NCBI GenBank assembly: GCA_036346225.1
Contig: JARFIW010000588.1
Location: 5,213,501 to 5,277,500, forward strand
Direction of reading: 5' to 3'
DNA from: Platerodrilus igneus
Taxonomy: Eukaryota > Arthropoda > Insecta > Coleoptera > Lycidae
DNA length: 64,000 bases
The notes beneath the pieces were generated by a model. It did no database searches. It was not told the origin of the DNA and saw only the letters and a program-made list of their open reading frames with translations. Each line of letters opens with the position of its first letter. Position 1 is the stretch's first letter. A program made the translations under genes and the position numbers. Positions 22,182 through 34,999 of the stretch are shown one piece after another.

Positions 22182-22440
22182 TAGTTTTTCCAGCGAAAAA
22201 ACCTGGCTATTAGACTGTAATAGCTTTTACAATTGTGCCTTTTGTTTGTCATTAAAAGTTTGAGCCGCCCAGGCCGCTTCCCTTAGTTCTTCATCAGAAT
22301 ACCTGTGACTTCTTTTAACTTGATGAATTAAATTGATAGAAACCCTTTTAGTTGGCCACTCGTCCTCCAAAAATTTTAAATTTAATTCTTCTTCCGGTAA
22401 AAGAAGAGACATACTATAAAAATCAATTTTCGCATTTACT
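22182..22440 (-). pseudogene. element A reverse transcriptase, N-terminal piece
   Basis: Minus-strand sequence between the protease and the nested element B. It includes a frame with EEELNLKFLEDEWPTKR and YSDEELREAAWAAQTF, the linker before the gypsy polymerase domain. It ends at the TAGT duplication where element B entered. Confidence 0.6.
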
Positions 22441-22959
22441 TGTTTTAGTCAATCGCTACCTAGAATTATTTTTTGATTGAGTTTTGATACTACTATACAA
22501 GGAACATCGAAAGTAGAATCATTTATGCTTATAGGCAACAGGACCTGTTTGGATATCTTACTTACCGGCTACTGACACGGTAATATTCAATACAGGTAAC
22601 GCTGGTATTTGGATTTGGTTTTGTAATTCTTAAAGATAAAGTTCTGATACTGCACATACCTGACTGCCAGTATCGATTAAAGCATTCACGGGGTCTTCAT
22701 TAACATATACTTTTATGATAGGTGACACTTGACTGAAACTGGGGGTGTCCTCCACTTTGCTTAACAGTTCACTTGGCTCCAAATTAATATGTTTATTTAA
22801 ATATCGAATTTCCCTATTATTCTCGTGGTTGGCCATTTCCCTATTATCTGTACTACGCCAGTTTTCTCTTTCATTAAGATTTATTACTAGAAGATTCCCG
22901 CCTTTCTGGAAATCTTGGATAATTATTTTGATAACGAAGTGCATCATGATTACCCCCAC
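22441..22959 (-). pseudogene. element A aspartic protease
   Basis: VNALIDTGSQVCAVSE near 22660-22690 carries the DTG catalytic triad of a retroviral-type protease. ILGSD follows near 22445, the second conserved patch. The frame stops between the two, so the protein is broken. It would cut the Gag-Pol chain. Confidence 0.65.
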
Positions 22960-23698
22960 TCTGATTTACAACCCTACGATCTTCGTAACTTCTTCGCGGT
23001 GGCATACTGTATCTATTTTTCGAAATGTATGTTGCATCAGTTTTCCGTAAAAAGGATTCCAACTCAGTTGTATTGCCGATACCCTGCAACACAATCCTCT
23101 TTTGAATTTCTGGATTAAAATGTGTCGTTAACCATTTGACTAATACCTCTTGGTCGACTCGCTCCGATAAAAATTCTATCTGCCCGGATATTTTAAAACG
23201 TAATCAGCCCGGCTGCCAGTTTTGTATTGCCCATATTTAAGCTCGTAGAATAGTTCACGTTCACTATCCGCGTTCCAATATCGATGTTTAAATTGCTTTT
23301 CGACATCACCGAAGTCTGTAAATGAATTTTTGCGAGCAGCCGCCCAATCTGCCGCTGCAGCCTTTAATCCTAACATCGCGAGGTTAAGTTTCGCATTGTT
23401 GGGCACCCCTGCATCTATAAATAAATGTTTTAATTTTTTTCAAAAATTTGATGGGGTGTAGATGTCCCCCTGGTTGGAAAACGAGCTCGTTGCCACCCAA
23501 GTCTCGCCATAGTGATATATAATTTCTATTTTCCGGTTCAACTAAAATATCTGAAGGAACTATTTGAACGCTAACGGACGACTTACTTCTTTGGGAACTT
23601 TCCCTTACTGATTCTGCCAAATCCGATATACTACCTTGCATTTTAATCATATTGTGTGTTAAATAAATCATTAAACTTTGTAAATCAGTCATATCCAT
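22960..23698 (-). pseudogene. element A gag
   Basis: MDMTDLQSLMIYLTHNMIK starts at 23698. Broken frames follow, with HPIKFLKKI, a block with AAAADWAAARKNSFTDFGDV and YELKYGQYKTGSRADYVLK, and a basic Arg/Asn-rich tail near 22880-23000. This is the gypsy capsid pattern. I see no CCHC zinc knuckle. At least two frameshifts separate the blocks. The protein would form the intracellular particle. The fragment Y at 45764-56227 has gag sequence of the same general type. Confidence 0.65.
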
Positions 23699-24189
23699 GG
23701 ATTCTCCTGAGCCTTGTGACCCTCCATTATTATTTTATTTTTTACTACCAAAGTGCGGGTACTTTTCCACCATCGCAACTCCTACTTCCTTAAAAATTAA
23801 ACAATATTAGTTTGTACAAAACAAACAGTCTTATAATTGTAAACAATGTAAGATACATACATGCCACATGTGATATAACCTGATTTTTTATCTTCTAACC
23901 TAATCTTGAAAGCTTGAAGTTTATTTTACTAAGCACATATATAAAATTAAAACCTGTTCTAGAACTTCACACTCGTTTTGCACTTAAGATAGCGTCTATC
24001 CTTGTTGCACTCCCAACATAAGGGTCTTGCTTGTTTGCAACTAAAAGGCTTGTTATAATTATAATGCTTTGGATAGACAAGCTGTTTGCTTGCAAGCAAA
24101 GTTGACCTTTCCTCACCCCAATTCCAATTTTATTTCGTATATGTAAGATGAACTTCTGAATTGTGATCTGCACCTCGCTTTTGCATCAA

Positions 24190-24208
24190 GCCCACGTTGG
24201 GCGCCAAT
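24190..24208 (-). other. primer-binding-like site of element A
   Basis: Read on the minus strand, TTGGCGCCCAACGTGGGC starts six bases inside the 5' LTR, the expected place for the tRNA primer site. I do not assign the tRNA. Confidence 0.65.
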
Positions 24209-24214
24209 TTGTAT

Positions 24215-24442
24215 TGTGCTAAAAGGGTATCAAATAAAATTATAATAAATTGGTACATTGAGCTGCAATTTAAACATCTATAATACGTAAATCTTAATAA
24301 TCATTAACGTGGTCGGTGAATTAAGATAATCATTCACCTTTCACCATCAAAACGTCGCTCGCACTATCCCCGCTTAACTCCTAGCCATCGCCACCTTCCC
24401 TCTTTCTAAATTACATATATACAATGCGGTTACAGTGGCGCA
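24215..24442 (-). repeat. element A 5' LTR
   Basis: 228 bp, same ends as 13982-14252 but lacking the 42-base segment. GTGT follows as target duplication. Confidence 0.85.
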
Positions 24443-24475
24443 GTGTTTGCTTTAACCTTCTGCTAGAAATTTCTT

Positions 24476-24710
24476 CCACTAAAATATTTAAAAAAAGTCC
24501 AGAACTCCTCAGGCGAATCAACAGTTTCTAACCATCTCTTTCATTTGAGACCAAACCGAAAAGTCCACAGGATTTAAGTCGGGGCTCCTAGGTGGTAAAG
24601 AAACTTGACTGTCACGAACAATCCACTGATGTGGAAAAACGTGTAAATTAATGCGTACCAGCCGAGAGAAACGTAAAGGGACTCCATCTTGTATAAATCA
24701 CAGATGTGCC
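24476..24710 (-). pseudogene. DDE transposase fragment (Tc1/mariner-like)
   Basis: Minus-strand translation gives IQDGVPLRFSRLVR, then WIVRDSQVSLPPR, then SPDLNPVDFSVW. That is the second and third acid region (D-G-x-P...SPDLNPxD) of a DDE transposase common in insect genomes. Stops follow directly. It is a fragment of about 75 codons. Confidence 0.6.
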
Positions 24711-24739
24711 CTCAATTAAGCGGTATTTCTTCAAGGACG

Positions 24740-24900
24740 TCTGCTACTATGCCCTCAGTCCAGGGTTTGAATCCCGATACGGACTGCTTGAAAAATGTTA
24801 GACAAGCATTTTTCACAAAAATACACCTTCGTTCGGATGAGAGGTAAAATGGAAGTCCCGTGTGTGAGTGTTGTCACGCACGTTGAAGATCCTTACCTTG
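24740..24900 (+). repeat. possible tRNA-derived SINE fragment
   Basis: GGGTTTGAATCCCGATAC at about 24755 fits a polymerase III B box. The downstream GGATGAGAGGTAAAATGG and AGTCCCGTGTGTGAGTG are reminiscent of an arthropod SINE body. I could not place an A box. Confidence 0.3.
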
Positions 24901-25041
24901 CTTAGAACAGCAAGGGTTCAAAAAAATTCAAAATTTTCCAGGTAAAAAAACTCACTTCTTGGCCAACGTAGAACCTTCGGGTGGAGCATTGGAAAATCAA
25001 ATGTAGTAAGTGTATGTACAATTTCACAAATGCCTTAAACC

Positions 25042-25046
<5 letters not shown>

Positions 25047-25080
<34 letters not shown>
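25047..25080. repeat. (TA)n microsatellite
   Basis: About 16 TA dinucleotides. Confidence 0.95.
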
Positions 25081-25082
<2 letters not shown>

Positions 25083-26640
25083 GTTATGTATAGTGATATT
25101 TACTGAAATGATGCTTTAATATACGAGTAAAAAATAATAGGTGCAACCTGTAATGTGGTGTTGGTCTTTAAATGATTTAAATAAATACCTTTTCAAATTC
25201 AATTATGCCACGGCTTTAGAAACTCTCTCAGGGAAACTGAATCTAGTATTTAAACTCTGTAAGGAGACGTGGGTTCTTTGTCCCCTTGCAGGTATTGGAA
25301 CGCAGGCCTAAAGCGTATGAGATCAAATCACTTAACCTCGTTTTTTTGTGCTTACGTATCGTGGTTAGACAAAGATTGATAAATCTATTCAGCAATTATT
25401 TACTCTAATTAACGTTTGAAATTTAAATTATTCCAAATTACTTTAATATGAAGTGTAGATAAAAATAACATTAGATACCTGTAACTCCGTTGAATGTGTC
25501 TGGGTGTACAGGGGTTGGAAACAGGATACCACAAAGTTGCCTCGAACGCTTTCAGTGAGTACCTAATAAAATTATGCTTTAGTTTATGTACAATAAGGAT
25601 TTTCTTATAGTTTTAGGTTCTACAATTGAATACTACTTCAACCACTATATGCTTTAATTGCTCTATAACTACGAACACTTCAATACTTCACCAAATAAAC
25701 TGATCAGCTGCAACTCTTTAACCACAACAAAGGATGCCCCGATGTTGGTATATTTGAAATCTTCCTTTTGTAATTAATTTTCGTCGTATAAACCTTCACT
25801 TTCTTTTTATTATATTGAATTAAAATGCATGCACATTAAACACATCTATTACTTTTTTTAAAAATTTTAAGTACAAGCTCTTAAGCCAAAAACAATTATT
25901 CAGTGTACAAAAATTTTATGGTCCAACTTTTTCAAAAATTTTCTATTAATTCTCTCTATATTTAAACAATTATCACCTAGGACAACTAAAAAAAAAACTT
26001 ATCTCTAGCCTACTAACTAATATTACATAAGGGATGCATTCAACATATTAAACTTAATTCTACTTAACTACTATTTTAGAACAGCTTTGGTAATTTTACA
26101 TTTTATTTTGACATTTCATTATTTTATTTCGTTTTATAATTAAAATGTATTAAACATCTTTCATTTTAGGTAAATCAACTTTATAAATGGCCTAAAGTAT
26201 CCTGCACAAAATTACAAATGATAATTTTAAAGACAAAACCTATACACATTCAATCGAAGATACATTAGATACCCTTCGTATATGCAAACAATGGAAAAAT
26301 GCTTTTTAAACCTCAAACGCCGTATCACTAGTACATAATATTCTATATCTGCATTCAAACAAGTAATTATTCATCAATCTTTGTTAACCGTAGTGTTTTT
26401 AACTTTTAGAATAGCTTGATAAAAGTGGTAAATTAATGTTTTTATCAGTAGTACTAACGACTACCTTTGTAGACCCTTTTGATAATGTCAAATGCTAAAA
26501 TATATATAGATATTTTAGGTAGTTTTTTTACACAAGGTAAGTTGATAAATACTAACGTATTACAATTATTAAGATGAAATAATAACTTAGACTTTTTCAT
26601 GCAAAGCCCAAATGATCATTTCAAATCGAGCTAGTAATTG
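25081..26640. other. AT-rich stretch without recognised gene
   Basis: No coding frame, RNA gene or known repeat that I can name. Confidence 0.6.
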
Positions 26641-26657
26641 AAAGAAGGAAAATATAA

Positions 26658-26730
26658 GGTCTTGGACAGGATTTAAACCTGCATCTCAGTTATGCCGGAA
26701 CTGTGCGTTAACCAATTACGCCACCGAGAC
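26658..26730 (-). tRNA. tRNA-like sequence (probable pseudogene or SINE head)
   Basis: A 73-base sequence folds as a tRNA on the minus strand: acceptor GTCTCGG/CCAAGAC (one mismatch), D stem GCGT/ACGC, anticodon stem CAGTT/AACTG, T stem GCAGG/CCTGT (one G-T pair). The A box is TGGCGTAATTGG and the B box GGTTTAAATCC. The anticodon loop CCGGCAT would give anticodon GGC, but position 33 is C where U is nearly invariant, and the B box has TAA where CGA is usual. These point to a decayed gene or a SINE head. Confidence 0.5.
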
Positions 26731-26783
26731 CGATGACTATAATTGAGAAATTTACAAATTTAAATCGTGTACAGAACTATATA

Positions 26784-26784
<1 letters not shown>

Positions 26785-26840
<56 letters not shown>
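26785..26840. repeat. (TA)n microsatellite
   Basis: About 28 TA dinucleotides; a shorter run follows at 27000-27026. Confidence 0.95.
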
Positions 26841-26842
<2 letters not shown>

Positions 26843-27000
26843 CTTTCAATTACGTTTAGCATTTTTTTCAATCATATCTAACATTGTCAAGTTTTTGACT
26901 TATGTCAGATATAGACAGGAAGCAACGCTCAATATTACGGCTATAAGCCAAGTACTAATATATAAATATTTTAGGTAGTTTTTTTACACAAAATAAGTTG

Positions 27001-27029
<29 letters not shown>

Positions 27030-27032
<3 letters not shown>

Positions 27033-29640
27033 GGTTTTAAAAGGTTAAAAATAGAAATAAACGAAGCAATTTCAAAACACACTGTATAAAGGAACAACCA
27101 GAAATTACGTGCGAAATTTATATTTGTTAGTTCATTTTTAAGTAACGAGTATTAATCAAATTGTACAAATAATAATAAAAAAATTAAAAAACTTTGCAAA
27201 GAAATTAAATGGTAAATGCCAATGCCACTAATTTATTAATTTAATTGAACTTAATTAAACGGTTAGTGACGTATACTATGCATAAAAGCGCGTAAAGGTC
27301 AATAAAACCAAGGTGAGACGCGTTGCTAACAAACAAATATATCAGTAGGGTTGAAATACGTGGAAAATCCAACTCGTAGAAGTGTTATTTAAAACGCTCG
27401 TTAAGATTAAACACCTGCAGAATTTTAAATGTCAAGTTCCAATAATTTTGTATAGATAAAGATGAAGATTCTAGGTATATTGTAAACCACCGTCGCATGC
27501 GTTCTCTGGAGATACTGAGGGGTTATTTAAATCACGTAGTAAGTCCACGTGGTGTAGATAGCAAATGGTCTGGAATATCGATTTTCTACCACTCAAGCAA
27601 GGTTAGAAAGAGACGTAGAAAACGCATAAGCATGGGGCAACGGTTGTATAGGCGGGATTTGTGATACGTTATTAGGTCTACGATTGGTCGATATGGTTAG
27701 TTTGACTTGGAACAGACACGAGGATAGTGTAGCGTAGTTTTCTGAAAATAACGATGTGCTGAAATTCGCGGGATTAAATATTGGTTGAGTGCAAAATTGT
27801 AAGAAGTATTATTTTAAATAGAGGATTTCGCGTTAGGAGGATATGGAGAGGTTACCTTCGAAGAGTATAAATATTATAAAGAGGTAGCACGGCTCTCTTC
27901 TCTTCTTTTTTAACTTCGTGCCCTTAATATTTCAAAAGCTTCAGACTACGTATGGAAGCTACCACGAGTTTTTGTAAGTAAAATAAAATTATTTTAAAAT
28001 TATATTGCACGGTGAGCTTCATAATTTATACGCGGTTTGTGTGCCGAGATTACATATTATTTTTTAATTGAAGTATCACCTATAAAATTTTAACAAGCTT
28101 GTGTCGGGAAGTTAATTAACGTGGTTTGAAGTAACTAAATGTGAAAGACGTATGTTTAAATGGAATTTGGAATTTGGTTACACCGTGGAGGCGGCGTTGG
28201 CGGATCGGCTTATATTGGATTCGTCTAGTAACAGCGAGAAACGGCCTGCAGACCAGATAGAAGAAATACATGGCATCGTCCACAGAGCAGAGAGCTCCTA
28301 GAAATTTCCAGGTAACGATTTGAAATTGTGATTCTTATAAACTGTGAATAGTGGGTGACGTATGAGAGGTATTGTGGATTATTTGCGTATTGAACATAAT
28401 ACGTGTAAATAACTTTATGATGGTATTTAACTAGAAATTTGAAGGTGTCTATAAAGCTTTTTCACGTTCCATCAGAACGTGAAATTTTGTGAAGAGTACA
28501 TGGCTTTGTTTTTTTAATTTGTTGTAAGAGTATGCAAAGTAGAAGGGCATTCATTATGCATAATTAGCTGGGTTATCATGAGCTTACCATACCCAGAGTT
28601 TACTTAGATAAAAAACAAATATAAATTATAAAGAAGGAATTTTAGAGAAGGTATTATTCAAGGCCCATTTACTCCGGGTACATTTTATGTGTTTGATGAT
28701 TTTAAAACAAAATACAGGACATTACAAAATAAGAATTACTGAAGTGTAACGTGATCAATGAAATATGGACAATATTGAATACCATTTGTAAATAGTAATA
28801 AATAAAAGATTGTATGTTGGTTGTATTTTGTGGTTTTATTGCGAGTGGGTGTGTACGATTGAGAATATGAGAGTAAATCCAGATACCCAAGAGGAGGTCC
28901 AAATGAGCTAGCCGGAAGCAGTTGCAGAAAATTGGCAATTCAACCGAGGAAGAGAGGAAAACGGGTAAGAATTTTTTTTTTAAATTATTTAATTTTTGAA
29001 AATTTTTCTATTTTCGAATTTGAAAATTTAATAAAATTTTCGAATGTTTTTTGAGAGAGTACTAAATTAGTGCGGAGTGCCACGGCAATTTTTGACGCCC
29101 AATTCGTGAGGCTCGATTCTTATAGGTTACACGGCAATATATATATGATAACGCCGCACACCGATGTGATAAATGTCCAGCTGAACACCACCGCTCTGAG
29201 TTTTTCTCTAATCTTCTAATTTTATTATGCCACGGCCAGCTCTTTTTAATTTACACAGAGTGCACAACGTTACGATCAATTTTCATTTACCCCTTTATGA
29301 TTACCTGTTTGAATTGATAAAACGAAGTCAATCAACATTCATATAATGAAAGGAAATAATATTTACACTTCACAATTTTTGTAATTCTTTAAATACACCT
29401 TTCAATCAATTAATATTATATGGATTATTTATCCCAAAATTTATATACTTTTTAACTGAATTTAAAGTTGCCTAAACGACACCTTTTATAAAATAATCTG
29501 AAACGTTCGAGACCTTTTTATGATTTTTACGTAAGTTTCAACGTATTCAATGTTCTTGTTGACTCCTTACAAACTTTAGAGAAATTTAATATATTCACTG
29601 TTAAAATTTAAATTTGAAAATATTCCTTAAAACTAGGCAG
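27030..29640. other. unassigned region, possible decayed LTR element 5' end
   Basis: No frame I can name. Two hints: TATAAATATTATAAAG at about 27867, and TTTTTGACGCCCAATTCGTG near 29089, which resembles the GGCGCCCAA primer-binding sites seen elsewhere in the window with one change. I found no matching LTR, so I leave this open. Confidence 0.4.
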
Positions 29641-29869
29641 CTCTAACCTGTAATATTTTGATGAGTTGTTGCGTGTTGTGGATTAACACCCCCTTATTGT
29701 CTTCAATCGAGAACCAATGCTCTGCTTTGTACTCCTTATGTTTGAACCAATAATTCAGTACGGTTACCCCTTGTTTCCAAAGTTCACCTCGTGCTTTATT
29801 CTATATTTCTCTGGATACGCTTTGGACCTCTTTCCTTAAATACCACTTGGAATTCGTAGTTTGCTTAGT

Positions 29870-30080
29870 ATTATGTATTTATAAGTGGACCAGAATTATT
29901 TTAGAAACCGATTAGAATTCAGACTTCGGATCATAAATTAGCAGTGTATTAGAAGTGGACCAGAATTGTATTAGACGCGGATTAGAATTGTCTTAGACGC
30001 GGATTAGAATTCCAGACTTCGGATCATAAATTAGGAGTGTATTAGAAGCCGATTATAAACTAGCAGCGTATTAGAAACCC
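29870..30080. repeat. short degenerate repeats
   Basis: The phrases AGAAGTGGACCAGAATT, GACGCGGATTAGAATT and CAGACTTCGGATCATAAATT recur two or three times each in interleaved order. Confidence 0.75.
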
Positions 30081-33000
30081 TATATCATTATAAATATTTA
30101 ATTTAAATTAACTAACCAATTTCTACTCACGTTTTTTGCAAAAACGGCAAAAACTTTTTCATATATTCTTTACGCAATTTTTACACAGCACTATTTTCCT
30201 ATTTTCACTATAATATAAATTTTATTAATCTGACGCGTAAATATTTGATTAAGAGTATTGTGGATTCGACGTGCTTCAAATTGAGACTGACTGTTCCTTA
30301 TCACCTGTGGACGTTATATAGCTTTTCCCTCTACATTTCGATTGGTTTTCCAAGCAGCCTTGCAAATTGTTGCAACCAATCATATTTGTCTTGGATATTC
30401 CTAGTGTATTTTCAAGCTGATTTCTGATGAAACTCTTTTGGAGTTTCGTATCATGTTATTACTTACTATTATTTTACGATCTTTGACCGCCTTATTCTTG
30501 TTATCGTCGCTGGACTTTTAGCTTATGTCTGTTGTTTTCTGTAGATAAAGCTTTTGGAGAATTGTACAAAAATAAATGATGTAACACGATTGCTGTTTTC
30601 GTTTATGTATTTATTTAAACGCATCTTTGAAAGTACGTTTTCTTATCAAAGCGTTTATTGTTCCCTCCTTATTACAAGCGTAATTGCATGAAGATTTATT
30701 AGGTTTTATCTTATCTTCTGCGTATTTATTCTATGAACTTGTAGAACATTTCTCAACGTAGTTGAATTACATGTATGATTATTTCTCTGCTGAATACGCG
30801 TTCTATTATTGGAAGATTTGGTTACTGGCATTGATTAAAGTTAATTACGGTCCATATACAGGGTGTTGAATGCTTGCTATTTACATAATGTGCGAATTAT
30901 TTATTTTCCTGCTAAATAAATGCAGTTTTCTGATTCCCATTGCTATTTACAGTTACTACGCGACTCTTACTACTCAATACACCCCTAAACAACCCCTTAT
31001 CACAGCATTATATATATTATCGTGAAGTTTAAACAGGACCAATCGTGCCCCACAATTTAGGTGCTATAATATTGTGAAATTCAGCTCCTTGGACTCGTGA
31101 AGTTTATCTCGGCTGTTCCGCTCCGTTCCTACAATGCTTATGAAACTAACAAAGGAAATTACCTGGCCTCCTGAATTTCAAACTTCTCCTAACTGCCACT
31201 ATGTTGTAATCTAAAAGACAAATACTTCCCTACAATCCTATCCAAAATAACACAACTACCAAAAATACATCACACTCTATTTATACGAAATAAAATTTAC
31301 ATCTTCCAAAACTTTTTTCATTACAGCTGTTCGCTGACATACAATAATAGATCTTTGATTAGAAACAATTCATTTCTAAAAATGTGTTTGGATTAAATAT
31401 TTTTATCATACATACACCCTATTAAAGCAAGTGGCCTAACCTCATATCTGACTTTAACCCTTGTCTTAATATGAGCTCCCAGTAAAACTCTTTAAACCTG
31501 TGTGCCAAACTAATGCACTGTATTAACAAATGTCCTTTTTACTTTGTACAAAACAGCCTTGTTATCCTTACATTAATTATTGCTCTCTACATAAATATGT
31601 TTTCATTTACGTATAATGTTCAATAAAATTTTAAGTCCATCAAATTCATAGAAATAATCTCTGAAAAGCACAAAGAGTTAAGACACATCAAATAAACACC
31701 AGAACAAAGTTTATAAAAAAGCAGTTACCTGGTAACTATTATACTGCATGCATCTGCAAACCAGCCCTGGATTATGTTGCCGTCTAGAATGACACTAGGT
31801 TATGGAACCGCTCCCCAAGTTGAGTTACACCATTCCTCTCGGCACGCTGCTATCCAACTCTCTACTAATTTACCATTGAAAGTGCATCCAAACCTCCGAA
31901 ATTTTCCATTACAATTCCATTTACAATCAACAAATCAATACTCGATGCATTCACTATTACCATTCCATCTTAGAACGCCTTATACGTTCCAAAAACCCAA
32001 ATAGCAATAGTTTGTACTTATATACTTTATAAAAGCTTTGCTTTTAATTCAGTATTTACTTTAAGATTTTCAAAAACGCCAATTATTACCACGACACACC
32101 AACTTGTGTGTCATTACAACTAACAATGTTTATTATAAAATCACTGAAAAATATTCACTACTACTTGAGTTAACCTCGATGGCGAGCGAAGAAAGTAAGA
32201 GAGTCTCAACTTGCTTCCAAGATGTTTATATAAAGCCCCTGTTTTCAAGTTTCGCACAATTCCACTACGGATAAAGAAACATTCTTGGTAATCTGCCAAC
32301 CGTCGGCTCCCTTCCTAAAATTCCAATCACAACCGCCACAAAATTCTACCTAAATTTGTCAACAAACACCAACGGTTTTCACCCTCCCTGCATTTCAACG
32401 TACGAATACACAAAAATGCCTAGAAAATCGTTCCTACCTTTCCAACGGTCAGTGTCTTCACCAAAAGACTAGCCTCAACGGAAATCGATTCTTGTTAGAT
32501 TCACGCCTCAGAATTGAAACAAACCTAGTCCTTTCTCTCATTTACAGCCATTTTCTTTCTCATGTTTTGTTATTACGAATTCCACTTGGATATGTAACCT
32601 CTCTAACTTTTAAACTGTCACGCGTCTACTTGTAACATCCAATTATATCTCTTAATTTCTCTTCCTATTTTAAATTGAACAAATATCTTCTATCTTTCTC
32701 CTTATAGCTTATACTTTATCGTTGTCCCCTTGTGCGTTACGAAGTCAGACTAATATTTGACATATGCATCTTTCTCCTTCCTATGCTGTAACAAAGTCCG
32801 TCTTTGTTTGTGATATCGATCGGTGACTGCCTTAACGTTTATTTGTATTCGTAGAAAATATTGATTTTCTTTCCTATCCATAACAAGCTCGTGTTTTCAA
32901 ATTCTGTCTTATGCTAAACGGTATTGAGATGTTTCTGCTATACTAAAAAATGCCCTTAAAATTATTGATCCTACGCTAAAGAAATTGAAACAGCTTTTAA

Positions 33001-33499
33001 CCATTGTACACTATTTATATTATAATTAAAGCTGCGTTTTCATCCAGTATACTTCCTAATAGACCTTCTCGATAGATGTATAATATTTATCGTTCTAAAT
33101 ATTATAATACTTCCTTACAAATAAAATGCATAGCTGAAACTATACTGAAACTAGCTTTAAAATTCCTATATTAAATTGAATAATCAATACCTTAAATTTT
33201 TATAACATCTAATTAACTTTTGAATAAGTGGCATCTACACACGCTAGCTTGACCTATGACATATCTATCTATTTCTAACCTTTAAATACATAGTATAATC
33301 CTCCTATTTCTAATGAAGAGAGCAACTAAAATTTTTAGTTCTCCTCTTTATTCAAATATCCTAACTAATTAGTATGTACACTATTTTATAGCTAACCCTA
33401 TTCTATCAATTATTATATACACCTATAAACTATAACTTCTATACCGTACTTGAACTTAACCTGTTTTAATCGTTATTCTCCTGTTTATATGGAAACAAC
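30081..33499. other. AT-rich stretch without recognised gene
   Basis: No frame above 90 codons and no element I can name. The 3' LTR of the gypsy fragment at 33500 should lie in the right part of this stretch, but I could not delimit it. Confidence 0.5.
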
Positions 33500-33524
33500 A
33501 GGCTAATATGAAATTTTCCCCTCT

Positions 33525-33761
33525 CTACTTGGGTCTCTTGGCCTCTACCAGTTCACCAATCTCATACGGTCCCTCATATAGCAAATGTAATTTTGCACAT
33601 GTCCTTAAATCTCTACGTCCTACACGTAGGCTCTTAACTACCACTAGGTATCCAACCTTAAATCTAACCCTTTTTCTAATCTTAATCATTATCCTCCAAA
33701 CCTGCCGTGCCATTTTAATGCTGATCTTCTCTCTTATCACTATCACAATATACGTAATCAA
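33525..33761 (-). pseudogene. element Z integrase C-terminal tail
   Basis: FKVGYLVVVKSLRVGRRD followed by KLHLLYEGPYEIGELVE matches the gypsy integrase tail (VGDLVLVK, then LYEGPY). The catalytic core is absent. Confidence 0.65.
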
Positions 33762-34109
33762 TTCCTAATATACTAAATTCCCCTTGCCTTTCTTCATATT
33801 TACTTCAGACAAACCATACGGTAGCACTTCCGAATTCTCAAATTTTCCCCCTACACATATCCCTATGTACCTCCTAGAATTTCCATATGCTTGATTTAAC
33901 CAGAATGAGTTCTCCAAATTTAACTTATCACAAGCTAACTTATCAGTTAATTTTTTCTTAAAATATGCCATCACTTAACAGTTTTGTGAGTTCTTGGTTT
34001 AGCTGATCTCTGTATGCTGCGGGTATGGGATACATTTTTGTATTAAATGGTTTCGAGTTATCGACCTCCAACACATGCTCGTAATCCAATGCTGTGCTTG
34101 CCTGTACTC

Positions 34110-34628
34110 CTACCAGGTCTGAATGTTTTTTAATAACGTTAGGATCTCTTCAACTTTCCCTTCTGGACATTTAAAGGCATTCAATCCACTAATCTCTTCT
34201 TCATCTACCTCCATAACGTTTACGTTTAACCCAATGTCATCCTCAGTGACATTATAACTTTCCTTCCAGGGCAATACTACGTCCCTAACCTTCACTAACC
34301 TCCTATCAAAATCAATCACTATTCCCATCTTCATCGTGCAATCAACCCCTAAAATAATTTTAAATTTAAGTCCAGGAACGATAACGAATTCTTGTTCACA
34401 ACTTACCAATCCTATTTCTGTTCTCAATATAAGTACACTATTTGCCACAGCAAACCTTTTTTTTTTATTGGGAGCTATCAAATGACTCCTTTTTATAGGC
34501 ATAATCCTATCATGAATTTCAGCTTGGATCTCTATAACGAATTCCTCCGATACTAAATTCGCCTCTACTCCTGAATCGAGCAACGATCCCACACAATGAT
34601 TTAAAATTTTGATCTTTAACACCGGCAA
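34110..34628 (-). pseudogene. element Z aspartic protease
   Basis: A 172-residue open frame. GSLLDSGVEANLVSEEF holds the DSG catalytic triad, and about 75 residues on FKIILGVDCTMKMGIVID is the hydrophobic ILG patch. This is a typical gypsy protease arrangement, normally a dimer that cuts Gag-Pol. The frame continues into the linker before reverse transcriptase, then PFNTKMYPIPAAYRDQL and LTKLLSDGI start the polymerase near 34050-33990, where the deletion begins. Confidence 0.7.
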
Positions 34629-34999
34629 ACAAATTTTCTCTACCTCTTCTGCTTCTGTTTCTTCCTCAACATTATTGAATTCGTGCGGATGTTCATATTT
34701 ACATACGTCAATTTCTAGTAGTTTGTCTAAATTTAAAAATCCTGCCTTGCCATGGTCTTACCACTCGGTCCTGGTTTTCCTTCCTTCACTTGCACATACG
34801 TTCTCCTGTTCGTCTCTTGTCCCTCTGCTCTTTTTATGTTACTCTCACTCGTAGATGTCCTGTTTATTTCCGGCGAGTTATTTTGCCTTTCTTGAAGTAG
34901 TCCCCTTGTACTGCTACTGCTCTTATAAAAACTACCTCTTTGTTCCCAGTGATTCCTAAAATTCTGTACTTCTTTGATTATAGAAATTTTCCCTCCTGT

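Larger units (their letters stand above)
13982..24442 (-). mobile_element. Ty3/gypsy LTR retrotransposon (element A) interrupted by another LTR element
   Basis: The LTRs start TGTGCTAAAA and end GTGGCGCA on the plus strand, and the whole is flanked by GTGT (13978-13981 and 24443-24446). Coding pieces on the minus strand run gag, aspartic protease, reverse transcriptase, RNase H, integrase, the Ty3/gypsy order. A primer-binding-like site lies inside the right LTR. Without the nested element and its duplication it is about 5.15 kb, a normal gypsy length. Scattered frame breaks make it inactive. Confidence 0.9.

Noticed and set aside
28150..28320. Possible exon (ADQIEEIHGIVHRAESS) followed by a GTAACG donor-like site
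   Set aside because: A stop precedes the donor and no family is recognised; insufficient support.
29085..29105. Primer-binding-like GACGCCCAATTCGTG
   Set aside because: One base off the GGCGCC core and no LTR pair found around it; mentioned only in the regional note.
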